DNA from: CAG-791 sp002392385
GTDB lineage: Bacteria; Bacillota; Clostridia; Lachnospirales; Lachnospiraceae
Length of the DNA stretch: 25,100 nt
Assembly (NCBI GenBank): GCA_946616295.1
Contig: CAMOIU010000046.1
Span: 1 to 25,100, forward strand
Direction: 5' to 3'
The notes under the pieces were generated by a model. It made no database searches. It saw only the letters and a list, made by a program, of their open reading frames with translations, and was not told the origin of the DNA. How positions within the stretch are numbered: the stretch's first letter is position 1; each line of letters opens with the position of its first letter. Below, piece after piece: positions 6,401-13,909 of the stretch. Both the position numbers and the translations under genes were made by a program.

Positions 6401-7756
6401 TTACTCCAGAATGTCCCGGATATCGCCGAGATCCTGATAGGTCGTCACCACGATCAGTCTGTCTCCCACCTCGATCATCGACTGACCGTTGGGAATGATG
6501 ATCGTTCCGTGCCGGTAGATGCAGGCCATCAGGACACCGTCCCGGATATGGAGATCCTGCAGCGGCACGCCGATCACGGGCGCGTCCTCCTCGATGCTGA
6601 ATTCCAGTGCCTCCACCCGTCCTTCGATGATGTGATAGAGCGCCTCCACATTGCTGCTGATGGAGTTCTGCATGGCGCGCACATAACGGGTGATGGTGTC
6701 GGAGACGATCTTTTTGGGCTGCAGAAGGCTGCCCAGATCGAAGGTCTCAATGATCTCGCCGAATCCGATCCGGTCCACCTTGGTGATGATCTTGGCATGG
6801 GAGCATTTCTTGGCATAAAGGCTGAGGAAGATGTTCTCCTCGTCGATCCCGGTCAGGGTGACGAAGGAGTCACAGTCCATGATGCCCTCTTCCATCAGGA
6901 CCTCCTGGTTGGAGGCATCGGCGTGGATCACCTCGACCCCCTTCAGCGCTCCGCTCAGCTCCTCGCAGCGGTTCAGATCCTTCTCCACGATTTTGACGCG
7001 GATGCCGCTGTCCACCAGCTTCTGGGCCAGATAATAGGCGATCTTGCTGCCGCCGATGATCATGGTATTGGTGATGCGCTTTTTGCCCAGCCCGATGCTG
7101 TCAAGGAAACGGCGGGCATTGTCAGGGGCGGCCACGATGGAGATCGTATCCCCGGAGCGCAGGACGAACTGGCCGTTGGGGATCTGCACGTCCTTGCCGC
7201 GCTCCACGGTGCAGACCAGGACGCCCGCACGGACCTTCCTGCTGATGTCCATCAGCATGCAGCCGTCCAGAATGCTTCTCTCCGGGATCACCAGCTTCAT
7301 CAGCTCCACATGTCCGCGGGCGAAGGTCTCGACGCGGATGGCGGAAGGTGTCCGCAGGATCCTGGCAGCCTCTTCCGCGGCGGCCAGCTCCGGATTCACG
7401 ATCAGGGACAGACCCAGTTCCTCTTTGATGAAACCGATCTCACTGCTGTAGATCGGATTGCGCACGCGGGCGATGGTATTGCATCCGCCCGCCTTCTTGG
7501 CGATCAGGCAACAGAGAAGGTTCTGCTCGTCCGAATCGGCCACGGCGATCAGCAGGTCAGCGTCCTCTACGCCTGCCTCCTTCTGGATCGAATAGCTGGC
7601 GCCATTGCCCACGAGGCCCATGACATCGTAGCTGTTGGTCAGGTCATCGATCACCTGGCTCTGCACATCGATCACGGAAATATCATGCTTCTGCAGGGCC
7701 AGCTCCCGTATGATGCTGGCACCGACCTTGCCGCTTCCCACTACAATGATCTTCAT
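6401..7756 (-). CDS. trkA: TrkA, K+ uptake regulatory (RCK) subunit
   Basis: A 451-residue peripheral cytosolic protein that binds nucleotide and gates TrkH. It carries two tandem RCK modules. The first starts at residue 1 with MKIIVVGSGKVGASI and has the TrkA-C follow-on around residue 140. The second starts near residue 230 with NTMIIGGSKIAYYLAQKL, whose Gly motif is GGSKIA, with the acidic residue VEKD closing the second strand, and ends in a second TrkA-C domain (PVIGVPLQDL..PNGQSMIEVGDRLIV). Double-RCK length (~450) is normal for TrkA. Its ATG overlaps the stop of the upstream U32 gene (7753-7756), and trkH follows 13 bases on, so the complex is co-translated. Confidence 0.95.
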   Translation of the reverse strand: MKIIVVGSGKVGASIIRELALQKHDISVIDVQSQVIDDLTNSYDVMGLVGNGASYSIQKEAGVEDADLLIAVADSDEQNLLCCLIAKKAGGCNTIARVRNPIYSSEIGFIKEELGLSLIVNPELAAAEEAARILRTPSAIRVETFARGHVELMKLVIPERSILDGCMLMDISRKVRAGVLVCTVERGKDVQIPNGQFVLRSGDTISIVAAPDNARRFLDSIGLGKKRITNTMIIGGSKIAYYLAQKLVDSGIRVKIVEKDLNRCEELSGALKGVEVIHADASNQEVLMEEGIMDCDSFVTLTGIDEENIFLSLYAKKCSHAKIITKVDRIGFGEIIETFDLGSLLQPKKIVSDTITRYVRAMQNSISSNVEALYHIIEGRVEALEFSIEEDAPVIGVPLQDLHIRDGVLMACIYRHGTIIIPNGQSMIEVGDRLIVVTTYQDLGDIRDILE

Positions 7757-9084
7757 ACTGTTAAATCTCCTGTCGCGTCTCTGCGCAGAATGTCACCCCG
7801 GCGCAGCAGACCTTCCCTTCCTGCGGGAACCCCTGCCGTCACCTCCACCAGCTGTCCCGGATGAGGCGCGCTCTCCATGGCCGTGCCTTCCGCATCCCGG
7901 ATCCCGGCGATCTCCAGATCTATCTCTCCGCCGCCCTGCAGCAGGGCCGTGAGACGTTCTCCCACGCTGAATTTGTTCCTCTGCTTCAGTTTGAAAGTGA
8001 CTCCCGCGTCTGTAACGTGGGGCTCCTCCACGATGCCCATCCAGACAGCGCCTTCTGTGTAGCTGTTGCTGTCATAGACCATCTCTTCCCTGCCGGGTCT
8101 TCCGAAATAGAAGCCCGTGGTGAACTTGCGCCAGGTGCAGCGGCGCAGCTGCTGCTCCAGGGCCGGCAGCTCCCGGCGGTAGCCCTCGAGATCTCCGCCC
8201 GTGCACAGGTCGATGGCCCTGCGGTAGGCCCCGACCGTCTGGGCCACGTAAAGGGCATTCTTCATGCGGCCTTCTATCTTGAAGCAGTCGATGCCGGCCT
8301 CCATGAGTTCCGGGACATGCCCCAGCATACAGAGGTCGCCTCCGTTCATGATATAGGTGCCCCGGTCATTCTCCTCCACCGGCAGGTAGAGACCCGGCCG
8401 CGTCTCCTCCACCAGGGCGTACTGCCAGCGGCAGGGGTGGGCGCAGGCGCCGCGGTTGGCGTCCCTGCCGGCCAGATAAGAGGACAGCAGGCACCGGCCG
8501 GAATAACTGATGCACATGGATCCATGGACAAAAGCCTCGATCTCGCAGTCCTCCGGGATCTCTCTCCGGATCCGGCTGATCTCCGCCAGGCTCAGCTCTC
8601 TGGCGCAGACCACCCTCCGCACGCCCTGGTCATACCAGAAGCGGAAGGTCATGTGGTTGGTGTTGTTGGCCTGGGTCGAGATATGGACCGGTATCTCCGG
8701 ACAGTACTGCCTCGCCAGCAGGAACATGCCCGGGTCGGAGATCAGCAGGGCATCGGGCCTCATCTCCCGGAGCTCCCGGAAATAGGCCTCCGCCCCTTCC
8801 AGATCGCTCTCATGGGCGTAGATATTGGCGGTCACATATACACAGGCACCATTCTCATGGGCCCAGTCTATGCTGTCCGCCATTTCTTCCCGCGAGAAGT
8901 TGCGGGCCTTGGCCCGCAGGCTGTATGCCTCCCCGCCGATATAGACCGCGTCCGCTCCATAACGCACGGCCGTGCGCAGGACCTCCGGGTCCTTGGCCGG
9001 TGCCAGAAGCTCGGGTTTCTTTCTTACAGTCTGTCTGTCCCCAGCGGTGGCGGACAGTTGGATCGACTGTTCACTGCCGGTCAT
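7753..9084 (-). CDS. Peptidase U32-family protein (YrrN/YrrO-like, tRNA hydroxylation type)
   Basis: A 443-residue cytoplasmic protein of the U32 family. It opens with PELLAPAKDPEVLRTAVRYG and ADAVYIGG, and carries the family signature HGSMCISYSGRCLLSSYLAGRDANRGAC split by its conserved Cys residues, which in relatives bind an Fe-S cluster, plus a later Cys-Arg pair in AHPCRW. Bacillus homologues YrrN/YrrO (TrhP1/TrhP2) are needed for 5-hydroxyuridine at tRNA position 34; peptidase activity is doubtful for the family. Both ends overlap neighbours by four bases: the MltG-like gene upstream and trkA downstream. Placement after ruvX, DUF1292 and an mltG-like gene matches the Bacillus yrz/yrr order, which supports the YrrN/O reading. 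The first ~23 residues are extra and low in complexity. Confidence 0.88.
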   Translation of the reverse strand: MTGSEQSIQLSATAGDRQTVRKKPELLAPAKDPEVLRTAVRYGADAVYIGGEAYSLRAKARNFSREEMADSIDWAHENGACVYVTANIYAHESDLEGAEAYFRELREMRPDALLISDPGMFLLARQYCPEIPVHISTQANNTNHMTFRFWYDQGVRRVVCARELSLAEISRIRREIPEDCEIEAFVHGSMCISYSGRCLLSSYLAGRDANRGACAHPCRWQYALVEETRPGLYLPVEENDRGTYIMNGGDLCMLGHVPELMEAGIDCFKIEGRMKNALYVAQTVGAYRRAIDLCTGGDLEGYRRELPALEQQLRRCTWRKFTTGFYFGRPGREEMVYDSNSYTEGAVWMGIVEEPHVTDAGVTFKLKQRNKFSVGERLTALLQGGGEIDLEIAGIRDAEGTAMESAPHPGQLVEVTAGVPAGREGLLRRGDILRRDATGDLTV

Positions 9085-9530
9085 TCTCCGGCCTCCTCCG
9101 CGGCGGTGTCTTCCGTCCCCTCCGCGTTCTCCTCTTCCGCTGCGGGTTCCGTGCCCTCCAGCGTGATCACGGCGATGATCTCATTCGCCGTCATCTCCGA
9201 GGACACCTCATAGGTGCCGGGCCGGATCATGCCCGCATAATCCGATACCTTCTCCTCCAGCCAGAAGAGCCACTTGTTCTTGATGATTCCCTCCGACTCC
9301 AGGAGCTCTCCCACGTCTCTGACTGACATATCCTCGGTGATGGTGATCGAGGTGGTGAAGCCGGTCCCCGGAGCGTCCGCCGCTTCCTGGAAGAACAGAT
9401 CATATCCGATATCGTAGAAGCTCGTCGCCTTGGTCGCCACTGTGATGATCACGAAGATCAGAACAGCATAAATGGCCACGCTGAATGTCCAGTCTATGAT
9501 CTTGCCGATTATGCTCTTAGTTCTTTCCAT
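9081..9530 (-). CDS. Short MltG/YceG-like membrane protein lacking the catalytic domain
   Basis: A 149-residue protein with one N-terminal membrane helix (about residues 14-32, FSVAIYAVLIFVIITVATKA) and an outer LysM-like segment. The stretch ITITEDMSVRDVGELLESEGIIKNKWLF..RPGTYEVSSEMTANEIIAVI (residues ~62-123) is the substrate-binding N-domain seen in MltG, where it reads 'I..G.s...ig.lL...gvI.s...F' then 'l..GtY.l...ms..eil..l'. Full MltG is 330-400 residues and continues into the YceG transglycosylase domain with a catalytic Glu; here the frame ends in an acidic Glu/Ala tail instead. Gene position (after RNase J, before U32) matches mltG (yrrL) in the Bacillus cluster. It therefore may be a non-catalytic scaffold; it does not look like a frameshift, as the downstream gene starts at its stop. 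Confidence 0.8.
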   Translation of the reverse strand: MERTKSIIGKIIDWTFSVAIYAVLIFVIITVATKATSFYDIGYDLFFQEAADAPGTGFTTSITITEDMSVRDVGELLESEGIIKNKWLFWLEEKVSDYAGMIRPGTYEVSSEMTANEIIAVITLEGTEPAAEEENAEGTEDTAAEEAGE

Positions 9531-9545
9531 AGGATCCTCTCGTTC

Positions 9546-11231
9546 TTATGCCTCCGCGTCCAGAATCATGGGCAGGATCATGGGCCTGCGCTGTGTCTTC
9601 TTCCAGAAATAGTCGCTGAGGCGGTCTCTGACGGCGTTCTTCATGCGGGCCCAGTCGGTGATGCCCTTCTGTGTGCACTCCCAGATGGCCTCCTGAGCCA
9701 CCAGGTCCGCACCGTTCATCAGCTCCTCGGCTTCCTTGATGTAGACAAAGCCGCGGGAGGTGATCTCCGGTCCTGCCAGGAGCCGTCTGCCGCCGTCGGT
9801 CATGGCCCAGGTCACCATCACGATGCCGTCCTCGGCCAGATGCTGACGGTCTCTGAGGACCACATTGCCGACGTCGCCGATGCCCAGACCGTCGACCAGG
9901 ATATTGCCCACATGCACGTCGCCGGTGATCTCCGCGCCGTTCTGGTCCAGCTCCAGCACGTTGCCGGACCGCAGAAGGAAAATATCCTTGTCGTCATAGC
10001 CCAGCTGGCGCGCGATCTTGGACTGGGCGATCAGGTGCCGGTACTCGCCGTGCACCGGAATGGCATAGCGGGGCTGCACCAGGGTGTAGATCAGCTTGAT
10101 CTCCTCCTGGCAGGGATGGCCCGACACATGCACATCCTGGAAGATGACGTCCGCCCCCTTGAGCAGGAGCTTGTTGATGACGTTGGTCACCGCCTTCTCG
10201 TTGCCGGGAATGGGATGGGAGGAGAAGATCACCGTATCTCCCTCACTGATGGAGATCTTGCGGTGGATGCTCTCCGCCATGCGGCTCAGGGCCGCCATGC
10301 TCTCTCCCTGGCTGCCGGTGGTGATGATCACCGTCTGGTTGCCCGGATAATTGCGCAGCTGGTCCACCTCGATCAGGGTGTTGTCCGGCACCTGCAGGCA
10401 GCCCAGCTGGGTCGCCGTCCGGATGATATTCACCATGCTGCGGCCTTCCACCACGACCTTTCTCCCGTATTTGCAGGCCGTGTTGATGATCTGCTGCACA
10501 CGGTCCACATTGGAGGCGAAGGTGGCGATGATGATACGCGTGTCTTTATGCTCCTGAAAGAGCGTGTCGATGGTCCTGCCGACGGTCCGCTCCGATGCCG
10601 TGTAGCCGGGGCGCTCCGCGTTGGTGGAGTCGCACATCAGGGCCAGGACGCCCTTCCTGCCCAGCTCGGCAAAACGCTGCAGGTCGATGGCGTCCCCGTA
10701 GACGGGGGTGAAATCCACCTTAAAATCTCCCGTATGCACCACCACGCCCGCCGGGGAAGTGATGGCCAGGGCTGCGGCGTCCACGATACTGTGGTTGGTC
10801 TTGATGAACTCCACCTTGAAGGCGCCGGCCGTGATGACGTCTCCGAACTTGACCACGATACGGGCCGTATTCTCCAGGAGGGCGTGCTCCTCCAGCTTGT
10901 GCTCGATGATGCCCATAGTCAGCCGTGTGGCATAGATCGGGACATTGATCCGGCGCAGGACATAAGGCAGTGCGCCGATGTGGTCTTCATGACCGTGGGT
11001 GATGAAAAATCCTCTGACCTTTTCAATATTCTCTTCCAGATAGGTCACATCCGGGATCACCAGGTCGATGCCGAACATGTCGTCTTCGGGGAACGCCAGT
11101 CCACAGTCCACCACGATGATGTCGTTCTCATATTCGAACGCAGTAATATTCATCCCGATCTGTTCCAGCCCGCCGAGCGGGATGATCCGGAGCCGGGATG
11201 CCTGCGTCTCAGTCTTCTTCTTTCTGTTCAA
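9546..11231 (-). CDS. rnj: Ribonuclease J (5'-3' exo-/endoribonuclease)
   Basis: A 561-residue metallo-beta-lactamase/beta-CASP nuclease of the mRNA decay and rRNA maturation machinery. Motifs: HGHEDHIGALPYVL (two-Zn site), HTGDFKVDFTP, the beta-CASP DSTNAERPGYT and SSHPIPGNE, and HVSGHP..PVHGEYRHL (RNase J-type C motif); the C-terminal domain ends near PMILPMILDAEA. The frame opens with TTG (MNRKKKTETQ), because an in-frame TAA lies five codons upstream and the first internal ATG falls inside the conserved GLEQIGMN segment, too late to be the start. The best Shine-Dalgarno (AGGAAAGGA) sits ~15 bases from that TTG, longer than usual. It begins 115 bases after the DUF1292 gene and leads the rnj-mltG-like-U32-trkA-trkH run. 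Confidence 0.95.
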   Translation of the reverse strand: MNRKKKTETQASRLRIIPLGGLEQIGMNITAFEYENDIIVVDCGLAFPEDDMFGIDLVIPDVTYLEENIEKVRGFFITHGHEDHIGALPYVLRRINVPIYATRLTMGIIEHKLEEHALLENTARIVVKFGDVITAGAFKVEFIKTNHSIVDAAALAITSPAGVVVHTGDFKVDFTPVYGDAIDLQRFAELGRKGVLALMCDSTNAERPGYTASERTVGRTIDTLFQEHKDTRIIIATFASNVDRVQQIINTACKYGRKVVVEGRSMVNIIRTATQLGCLQVPDNTLIEVDQLRNYPGNQTVIITTGSQGESMAALSRMAESIHRKISISEGDTVIFSSHPIPGNEKAVTNVINKLLLKGADVIFQDVHVSGHPCQEEIKLIYTLVQPRYAIPVHGEYRHLIAQSKIARQLGYDDKDIFLLRSGNVLELDQNGAEITGDVHVGNILVDGLGIGDVGNVVLRDRQHLAEDGIVMVTWAMTDGGRRLLAGPEITSRGFVYIKEAEELMNGADLVAQEAIWECTQKGITDWARMKNAVRDRLSDYFWKKTQRRPMILPMILDAEA

Positions 11232-11319
11232 GTTGATTCTGTATTATCCTTTCCTGATTGATATTAATTTTCTCGATTAAATTGTTGATTGAAGTAATGA
11301 CCGCCGCCCCCGCGGGACA

Positions 11320-11339
11320 GCGGCACCGTCATGTGCCGC
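11320..11339 (-). terminator. Perfect 7-bp hairpin after the DUF1292 gene, no T-run
   Basis: GCGGCAC (11320-11326) and GTGCCGC (11333-11339) enclose a six-base loop just downstream of the DUF1292 stop on the minus strand. What follows is TGTCCCGC, not a T-run, so it is a weak terminator at best; an mRNA-end stabiliser or partial attenuator before rnj is as likely. Confidence 0.4.
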
Positions 11340-11346
11340 GCACTCT

Positions 11347-11634
11347 TCACGCGTCTACGGTGATGCCCAGTTCTTCCAGTTCGTCTTTGAGCAGTACAAG
11401 CACGGCCATGAGTTCGTCCTCGTCCTCTACGATCTCATAAGCCTCATAGTCACCGTCCTCCTCTTCCGCGGAGGAACGCAGGATATAGATCTCTCCCTCG
11501 AAATCCTCATCTTCCGGGTCTGTCTCTTCCGCAGCCAGATATCTCCTGCCCGCCAGCCTGGTCTGGGCCAGAGGCTGCAGACAGAGTCTGTCTCCGTCCT
11601 CTCCCGTCAGTGTGATGTAATCTCTCTCAGACAT
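11347..11634 (-). CDS. DUF1292 family protein (YrzB-like)
   Basis: A 95-residue, strongly acidic cytoplasmic protein of unknown function. It has the DUF1292 layout: YITLTGEDGDRLCLQPLAQTRLAGRRYLAAEETDPEDED.. then EIYILRSS, then a second acidic block (AEEEDGDYEAYEIVEDEDELMAVLVLL) that covers the family's 'v.deeE...v' ending. It overlaps the end of ruvX by eight bases and completes the ireB-ruvX-DUF1292 trio conserved through Firmicutes (Bacillus yrzL-yrrK-yrzB). No enzymatic motif is visible. Confidence 0.9.
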   Translation of the reverse strand: MSERDYITLTGEDGDRLCLQPLAQTRLAGRRYLAAEETDPEDEDFEGEIYILRSSAEEEDGDYEAYEIVEDEDELMAVLVLLKDELEELGITVDA

Positions 11635-12082
11635 GTCCGCCTCCTGTCAGATCCCGCAGCTCGTCCCGATGCTCTTCCATGTAGCTCTGCAGGATCACAC
11701 CGGCCGCCAGCATATCCACATACTGCTTACGGTCTTCCCGGGGGGTCTCCATGCGGTCCATCATCTCGTCCGCCTCCACAGTGGTGAGGCGCTCGTCCCA
11801 CATCACTACAGGGACCCCGGTCCTGCGCTGCAGCCGGTCCATGAATTCTTCGGTCCTGCGCACGCGCTCCCCTTCTGTCCCGTCCATGTTGAGGGGCTTG
11901 CCCAGTACGATCAGCCGGATATCCTCTGTCAGGATCAGCTCTTCGATGCGGGCCAGGGTCCTGCGCAGCATATTCTCTCTGTCCCTGCGGATGATCTCCC
12001 TGGGCTGGGAAGTGATGAGCAGGGAATCGCTTATGGCCACCCCGACTGTCCGGGAGCCATAGTCCAGTCCCATGATCTTCAC
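11627..12082 (-). CDS. ruvX: RuvX/YqgF-type Holliday junction resolvase or pre-16S rRNA nuclease
   Basis: A 151-residue RNase H-fold nuclease. The first strand MKIMGLDYGSRTVGVAISD has the catalytic Asp (residue 7); LIVLGKPLNMDGTEGER supplies the conserved Gly-Lys-Pro loop, and WDERLTTVEADEMM the Asp-Glu-Arg site. The last acidic residue (D in YVDMLAAGVILQSYM) completes the set. Homologues process pre-16S rRNA 5' ends in E. coli (YqgF) and have been assigned Holliday-junction resolution elsewhere. Its ATG overlaps the ireB stop by four bases and its end overlaps DUF1292 by eight, so the trio is co-translated. Confidence 0.93.
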   Translation of the reverse strand: MKIMGLDYGSRTVGVAISDSLLITSQPREIIRRDRENMLRRTLARIEELILTEDIRLIVLGKPLNMDGTEGERVRRTEEFMDRLQRRTGVPVVMWDERLTTVEADEMMDRMETPREDRKQYVDMLAAGVILQSYMEEHRDELRDLTGGGHV

Positions 12083-12363
12083 TTCTTGATATCCCAGTCG
12101 TGGCTCTCGATATAGCTGCGGAGGATCTCCTCCACCAGCTCGTCCCTCTCCACCTTCATGATCAGGCTTCTGGCGCCGCTGTGGTTGGTGATGTAGGTGG
12201 GGTCTCCGGACATGATGTACCCGACAATCTGATTCACCGGATCATAACCCTTCTCATTCAGCGCCTCATAAACTACCGACAGGACCTTCTGCACGCCGCT
12301 CATCTGGTCCTGCTGCACCTTGAAGAACTGTGTATCTTCCAAATCCTGATTCAGTCTGCTCAT
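12079..12363 (-). CDS. ireB: IreB family regulatory phosphoprotein (UPF0297/YrzL)
   Basis: A 94-residue cytosolic protein of the IreB family. The core VLSVVYEALNEKGYDPVNQ then IVGYIMSGDPTYITNH is nearly identical in pattern to Bacillus YrzL, followed by ARSLIMKVERDELVEEILRSYI. In Enterococcus IreB is phosphorylated on Thr by the PASTA kinase IreK and lowers cephalosporin tolerance; here the acidic N-terminus with a Thr (LEDTQFF) could be an equivalent site (inference). It heads the minus-strand block behind its own promoter at 12421-12449. GAGGG lies nine bases before the ATG. No kinase gene is in the window. Confidence 0.93.
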   Translation of the reverse strand: MSRLNQDLEDTQFFKVQQDQMSGVQKVLSVVYEALNEKGYDPVNQIVGYIMSGDPTYITNHSGARSLIMKVERDELVEEILRSYIESHDWDIKK

Positions 12364-12420
12364 TCCTGTTATCCCTCACTTTGCTGCCGGGTTAAGGGCA
12401 TACTTCTACAAACTACGCCT

Positions 12421-12449
12421 ATTCTACCCCATTTTTCTATTGTGTTCAA
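12421..12449 (-). promoter_or_regulatory. Promoter of the ireB-ruvX-DUF1292 operon
   Basis: On the minus strand, TTGAAC (12444-12449), a 17-base spacer and TAGAAT (12421-12426). It is back to back with the SPFH promoter, with 27 bases between the two -35 boxes. Confidence 0.65.
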
Positions 12450-12476
12450 TGAAAACATATGATCGTCCCCTCCCCC

Positions 12477-12504
12477 TTGACAATCGATTACAAAGTGATA
12501 TGAT
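12477..12504 (+). promoter_or_regulatory. Promoter of the SPFH-RHH-CPBP operon
   Basis: Perfect TTGACA (12477-12482), a 16-base spacer and TATGAT (12499-12504). The -10 box is covered by the inverted repeat at 12495-12515. The ATG at 12549 follows about 38 bases after the expected start site. Confidence 0.75.
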
Positions 12505-12515
12505 TTTGATATCAC
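12495..12515. promoter_or_regulatory. Inverted-repeat operator over the SPFH operon's -10 box
   Basis: GTGATAT (12495-12501) and ATATCAC (12509-12515) are perfect 7-base arms with a 7-base spacer; the left arm holds the first three bases of the -10. A two-fold symmetric repressor bound here would exclude polymerase. Candidate binders are the ribbon-helix-helix protein of the same operon or an unseen PadR/GntR-type repressor (inference). Confidence 0.65.
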
Positions 12516-12548
12516 ATAAATATCTCATTCCCAATGGAGGAAAGGATA

Positions 12549-13595
12549 ATGAAAACAAACATGAATACCCCTTCTGTCACACAGGAGCATGTGCTGGACA
12601 GGAACCGGAACGGACTTATGGTCCTGATGCTGGTCATCGTCCTCTACATCGCCGCATCCCTGGGTCTGCTCGCCGGCCTGGCCAACGGGAGCCTTCCCCT
12701 GATCATCGTGACCATCCTCTGGCTGAGCCTGGGCTGGATCTTCCTGCTGGGCCTGAAGGTCCTGGGGCCCCAGGAGGCGCTGGTCCTGACCCTGTTCGGC
12801 AATTATGTCGGCACGCTCAAGGACGCCGGCTTCTATTTCGTCAACCCTTTCTGCACGGCCGTGAACCCCGCGGCGGGCACCAGACTGGGACAGAGCCGGG
12901 ACGTGGATGACAGTCACAAGTCGGATCTTCTCTCCGCGATGACCGCCGGCAAGACGGAAGCCGCCCTGAAATCTCAGTACAATAAGAAGATCTCCCTGAA
13001 GATCATGACCCTCAACAACAGCCGCCAGAAGGTCAACGATGTCCTGGGCAATCCCGTGGAGATCGGCGTGGCGGTCATGTGGAAGGTGGCCGATACGGCC
13101 AGGGCTGTTTTCACCGTCGACAACTATAAAGAGTACCTGAGCCTGCAGTGCGACGCGGCGGTCCGCAACATCGTCAAGATCTATCCCTACGATATCGCGC
13201 AGAACGTGGATACCACCGGCGACGGACAGGCGGACGACGGCAGCCTGCGGGGCTCCACCGAGGTGGTCGCCAGAAGGATCCGGGAGGAGATCCAGTCCAA
13301 GGTCGAGGAGGCCGGTCTGGAGATCCTGGATGCCCGCATCACCTACCTGGCCTACGCGCCGGAGATCGCCGCGGCCATGCTCCAGAGACAGCAGGCCAGC
13401 GCCATCATCGACGCGAGAAAAATGATCGTCGACGGCGCCGTCGGCATGGTGCAGATGGCTCTGGACAAGCTCAGCGAGGAGCACATCGTCGACCTGGACG
13501 ACGAGAGGAAGGCCGCCATGGTCTCCAATCTCCTGGTCGTCCTCTGCGGCAACCACGACGCCCAGCCCATCGTGAACTCGGGCAGCCTCTATTGA
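12549..13595 (+). CDS. SPFH/band-7 domain membrane protein
   Basis: A 348-residue protein with two N-terminal membrane helices (about residues 22-43 and 50-70, LMVLMLVIVLYIAASLGLLAG then LIIVTILWLSLGWIFLLGL). An SPFH domain follows: PQEALVLTLFGNYVGTLKDAGFYFVNPF, the NDVLGNPVEIGVAVMWKVADTARAVF strand pair and EYLSLQCDAAVRNIV. A helical region ends in MLQRQQASAIIDARKMIVDGAVGMVQ, typical of flotillin/stomatin oligomerisation segments. SPFH proteins form large membrane-bound rings that organise membrane microdomains and often restrain proteases. ATG 12549 has GGAGG eight bases upstream; the in-frame ATG 12534 overlaps that site and is rejected. It is the first gene of an operon with a DNA-binding protein and a membrane protease, under a dyad-covered promoter. 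Confidence 0.92.
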   Translation: MKTNMNTPSVTQEHVLDRNRNGLMVLMLVIVLYIAASLGLLAGLANGSLPLIIVTILWLSLGWIFLLGLKVLGPQEALVLTLFGNYVGTLKDAGFYFVNPFCTAVNPAAGTRLGQSRDVDDSHKSDLLSAMTAGKTEAALKSQYNKKISLKIMTLNNSRQKVNDVLGNPVEIGVAVMWKVADTARAVFTVDNYKEYLSLQCDAAVRNIVKIYPYDIAQNVDTTGDGQADDGSLRGSTEVVARRIREEIQSKVEEAGLEILDARITYLAYAPEIAAAMLQRQQASAIIDARKMIVDGAVGMVQMALDKLSEEHIVDLDDERKAAMVSNLLVVLCGNHDAQPIVNSGSLY

Positions 13596-13617
13596 TCACA
13601 GCAGCATAAGAAAGCAC

Positions 13618-13649
13618 GCCGGACTGTCTGCATGCGCAGGCGGTCCGGC
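13618..13649 (+). other. Strong intercistronic hairpin between the SPFH and RHH genes
   Basis: Fourteen consecutive pairs (12 Watson-Crick, 2 wobble) join 13618-13631 to 13636-13649 around a four-base ATGC loop. A second small hairpin follows, GCCGG (13654-13658) with CCGGC (13664-13668). No T-run follows either one, so they look like RNA-processing or mRNA-stabilising structures, not simple terminators. They could give SPFH a different transcript stability from the two downstream genes. Confidence 0.6.
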
Positions 13650-13702
13650 GCGCGCCGGTCTCTCCGGCCGGTCCGGATCCATACAGCAGGAGGTGACAGC
13701 CT

Positions 13703-13897
13703 ATGGCCGCCAAGAAGCAGGTGCCGCTCAGGCTCAATGAAAAGCTCTACGACGCGATCGCCCAATGGGCGGAGGATGACTTCCGCTCCGTCAACGGCCA
13801 GATCGAGTATCTTCTGACCGAGTGCGTGCGGCAGCGCAAGAAGAACGGAAAATATGTCTCGGAACATCTCGACGAGCCCATCGAACTGGATATCTGA
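13703..13897 (+). CDS. Ribbon-helix-helix (Arc-like) DNA-binding protein
   Basis: A 64-residue protein with the ribbon-helix-helix layout. A basic strand KKQVPLRLNEKLYDAI (residues ~4-19) begins it, then helix A (AIAQWAEDDF), the turn RSVNGQ and helix B (IEYLLTECVRQRKKNG). RSVNGQIEYLL parallels the Arc RSxNxEI.. motif. Such proteins bind DNA as dimers through the strand. The last 16 residues are acidic and unassigned. AGGAGGTGA lies seven bases before the ATG. The stop codon directly abuts or nearly abuts the next gene's start, so translation is coupled. It may autoregulate the operon via 12495-12515 (inference); an antitoxin role is less likely since the next gene is a CPBP protein. Confidence 0.82.
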   Translation: MAAKKQVPLRLNEKLYDAIAQWAEDDFRSVNGQIEYLLTECVRQRKKNGKYVSEHLDEPIELDI

Positions 13898-13909
13898 ATG
13901 AGGCACCCC

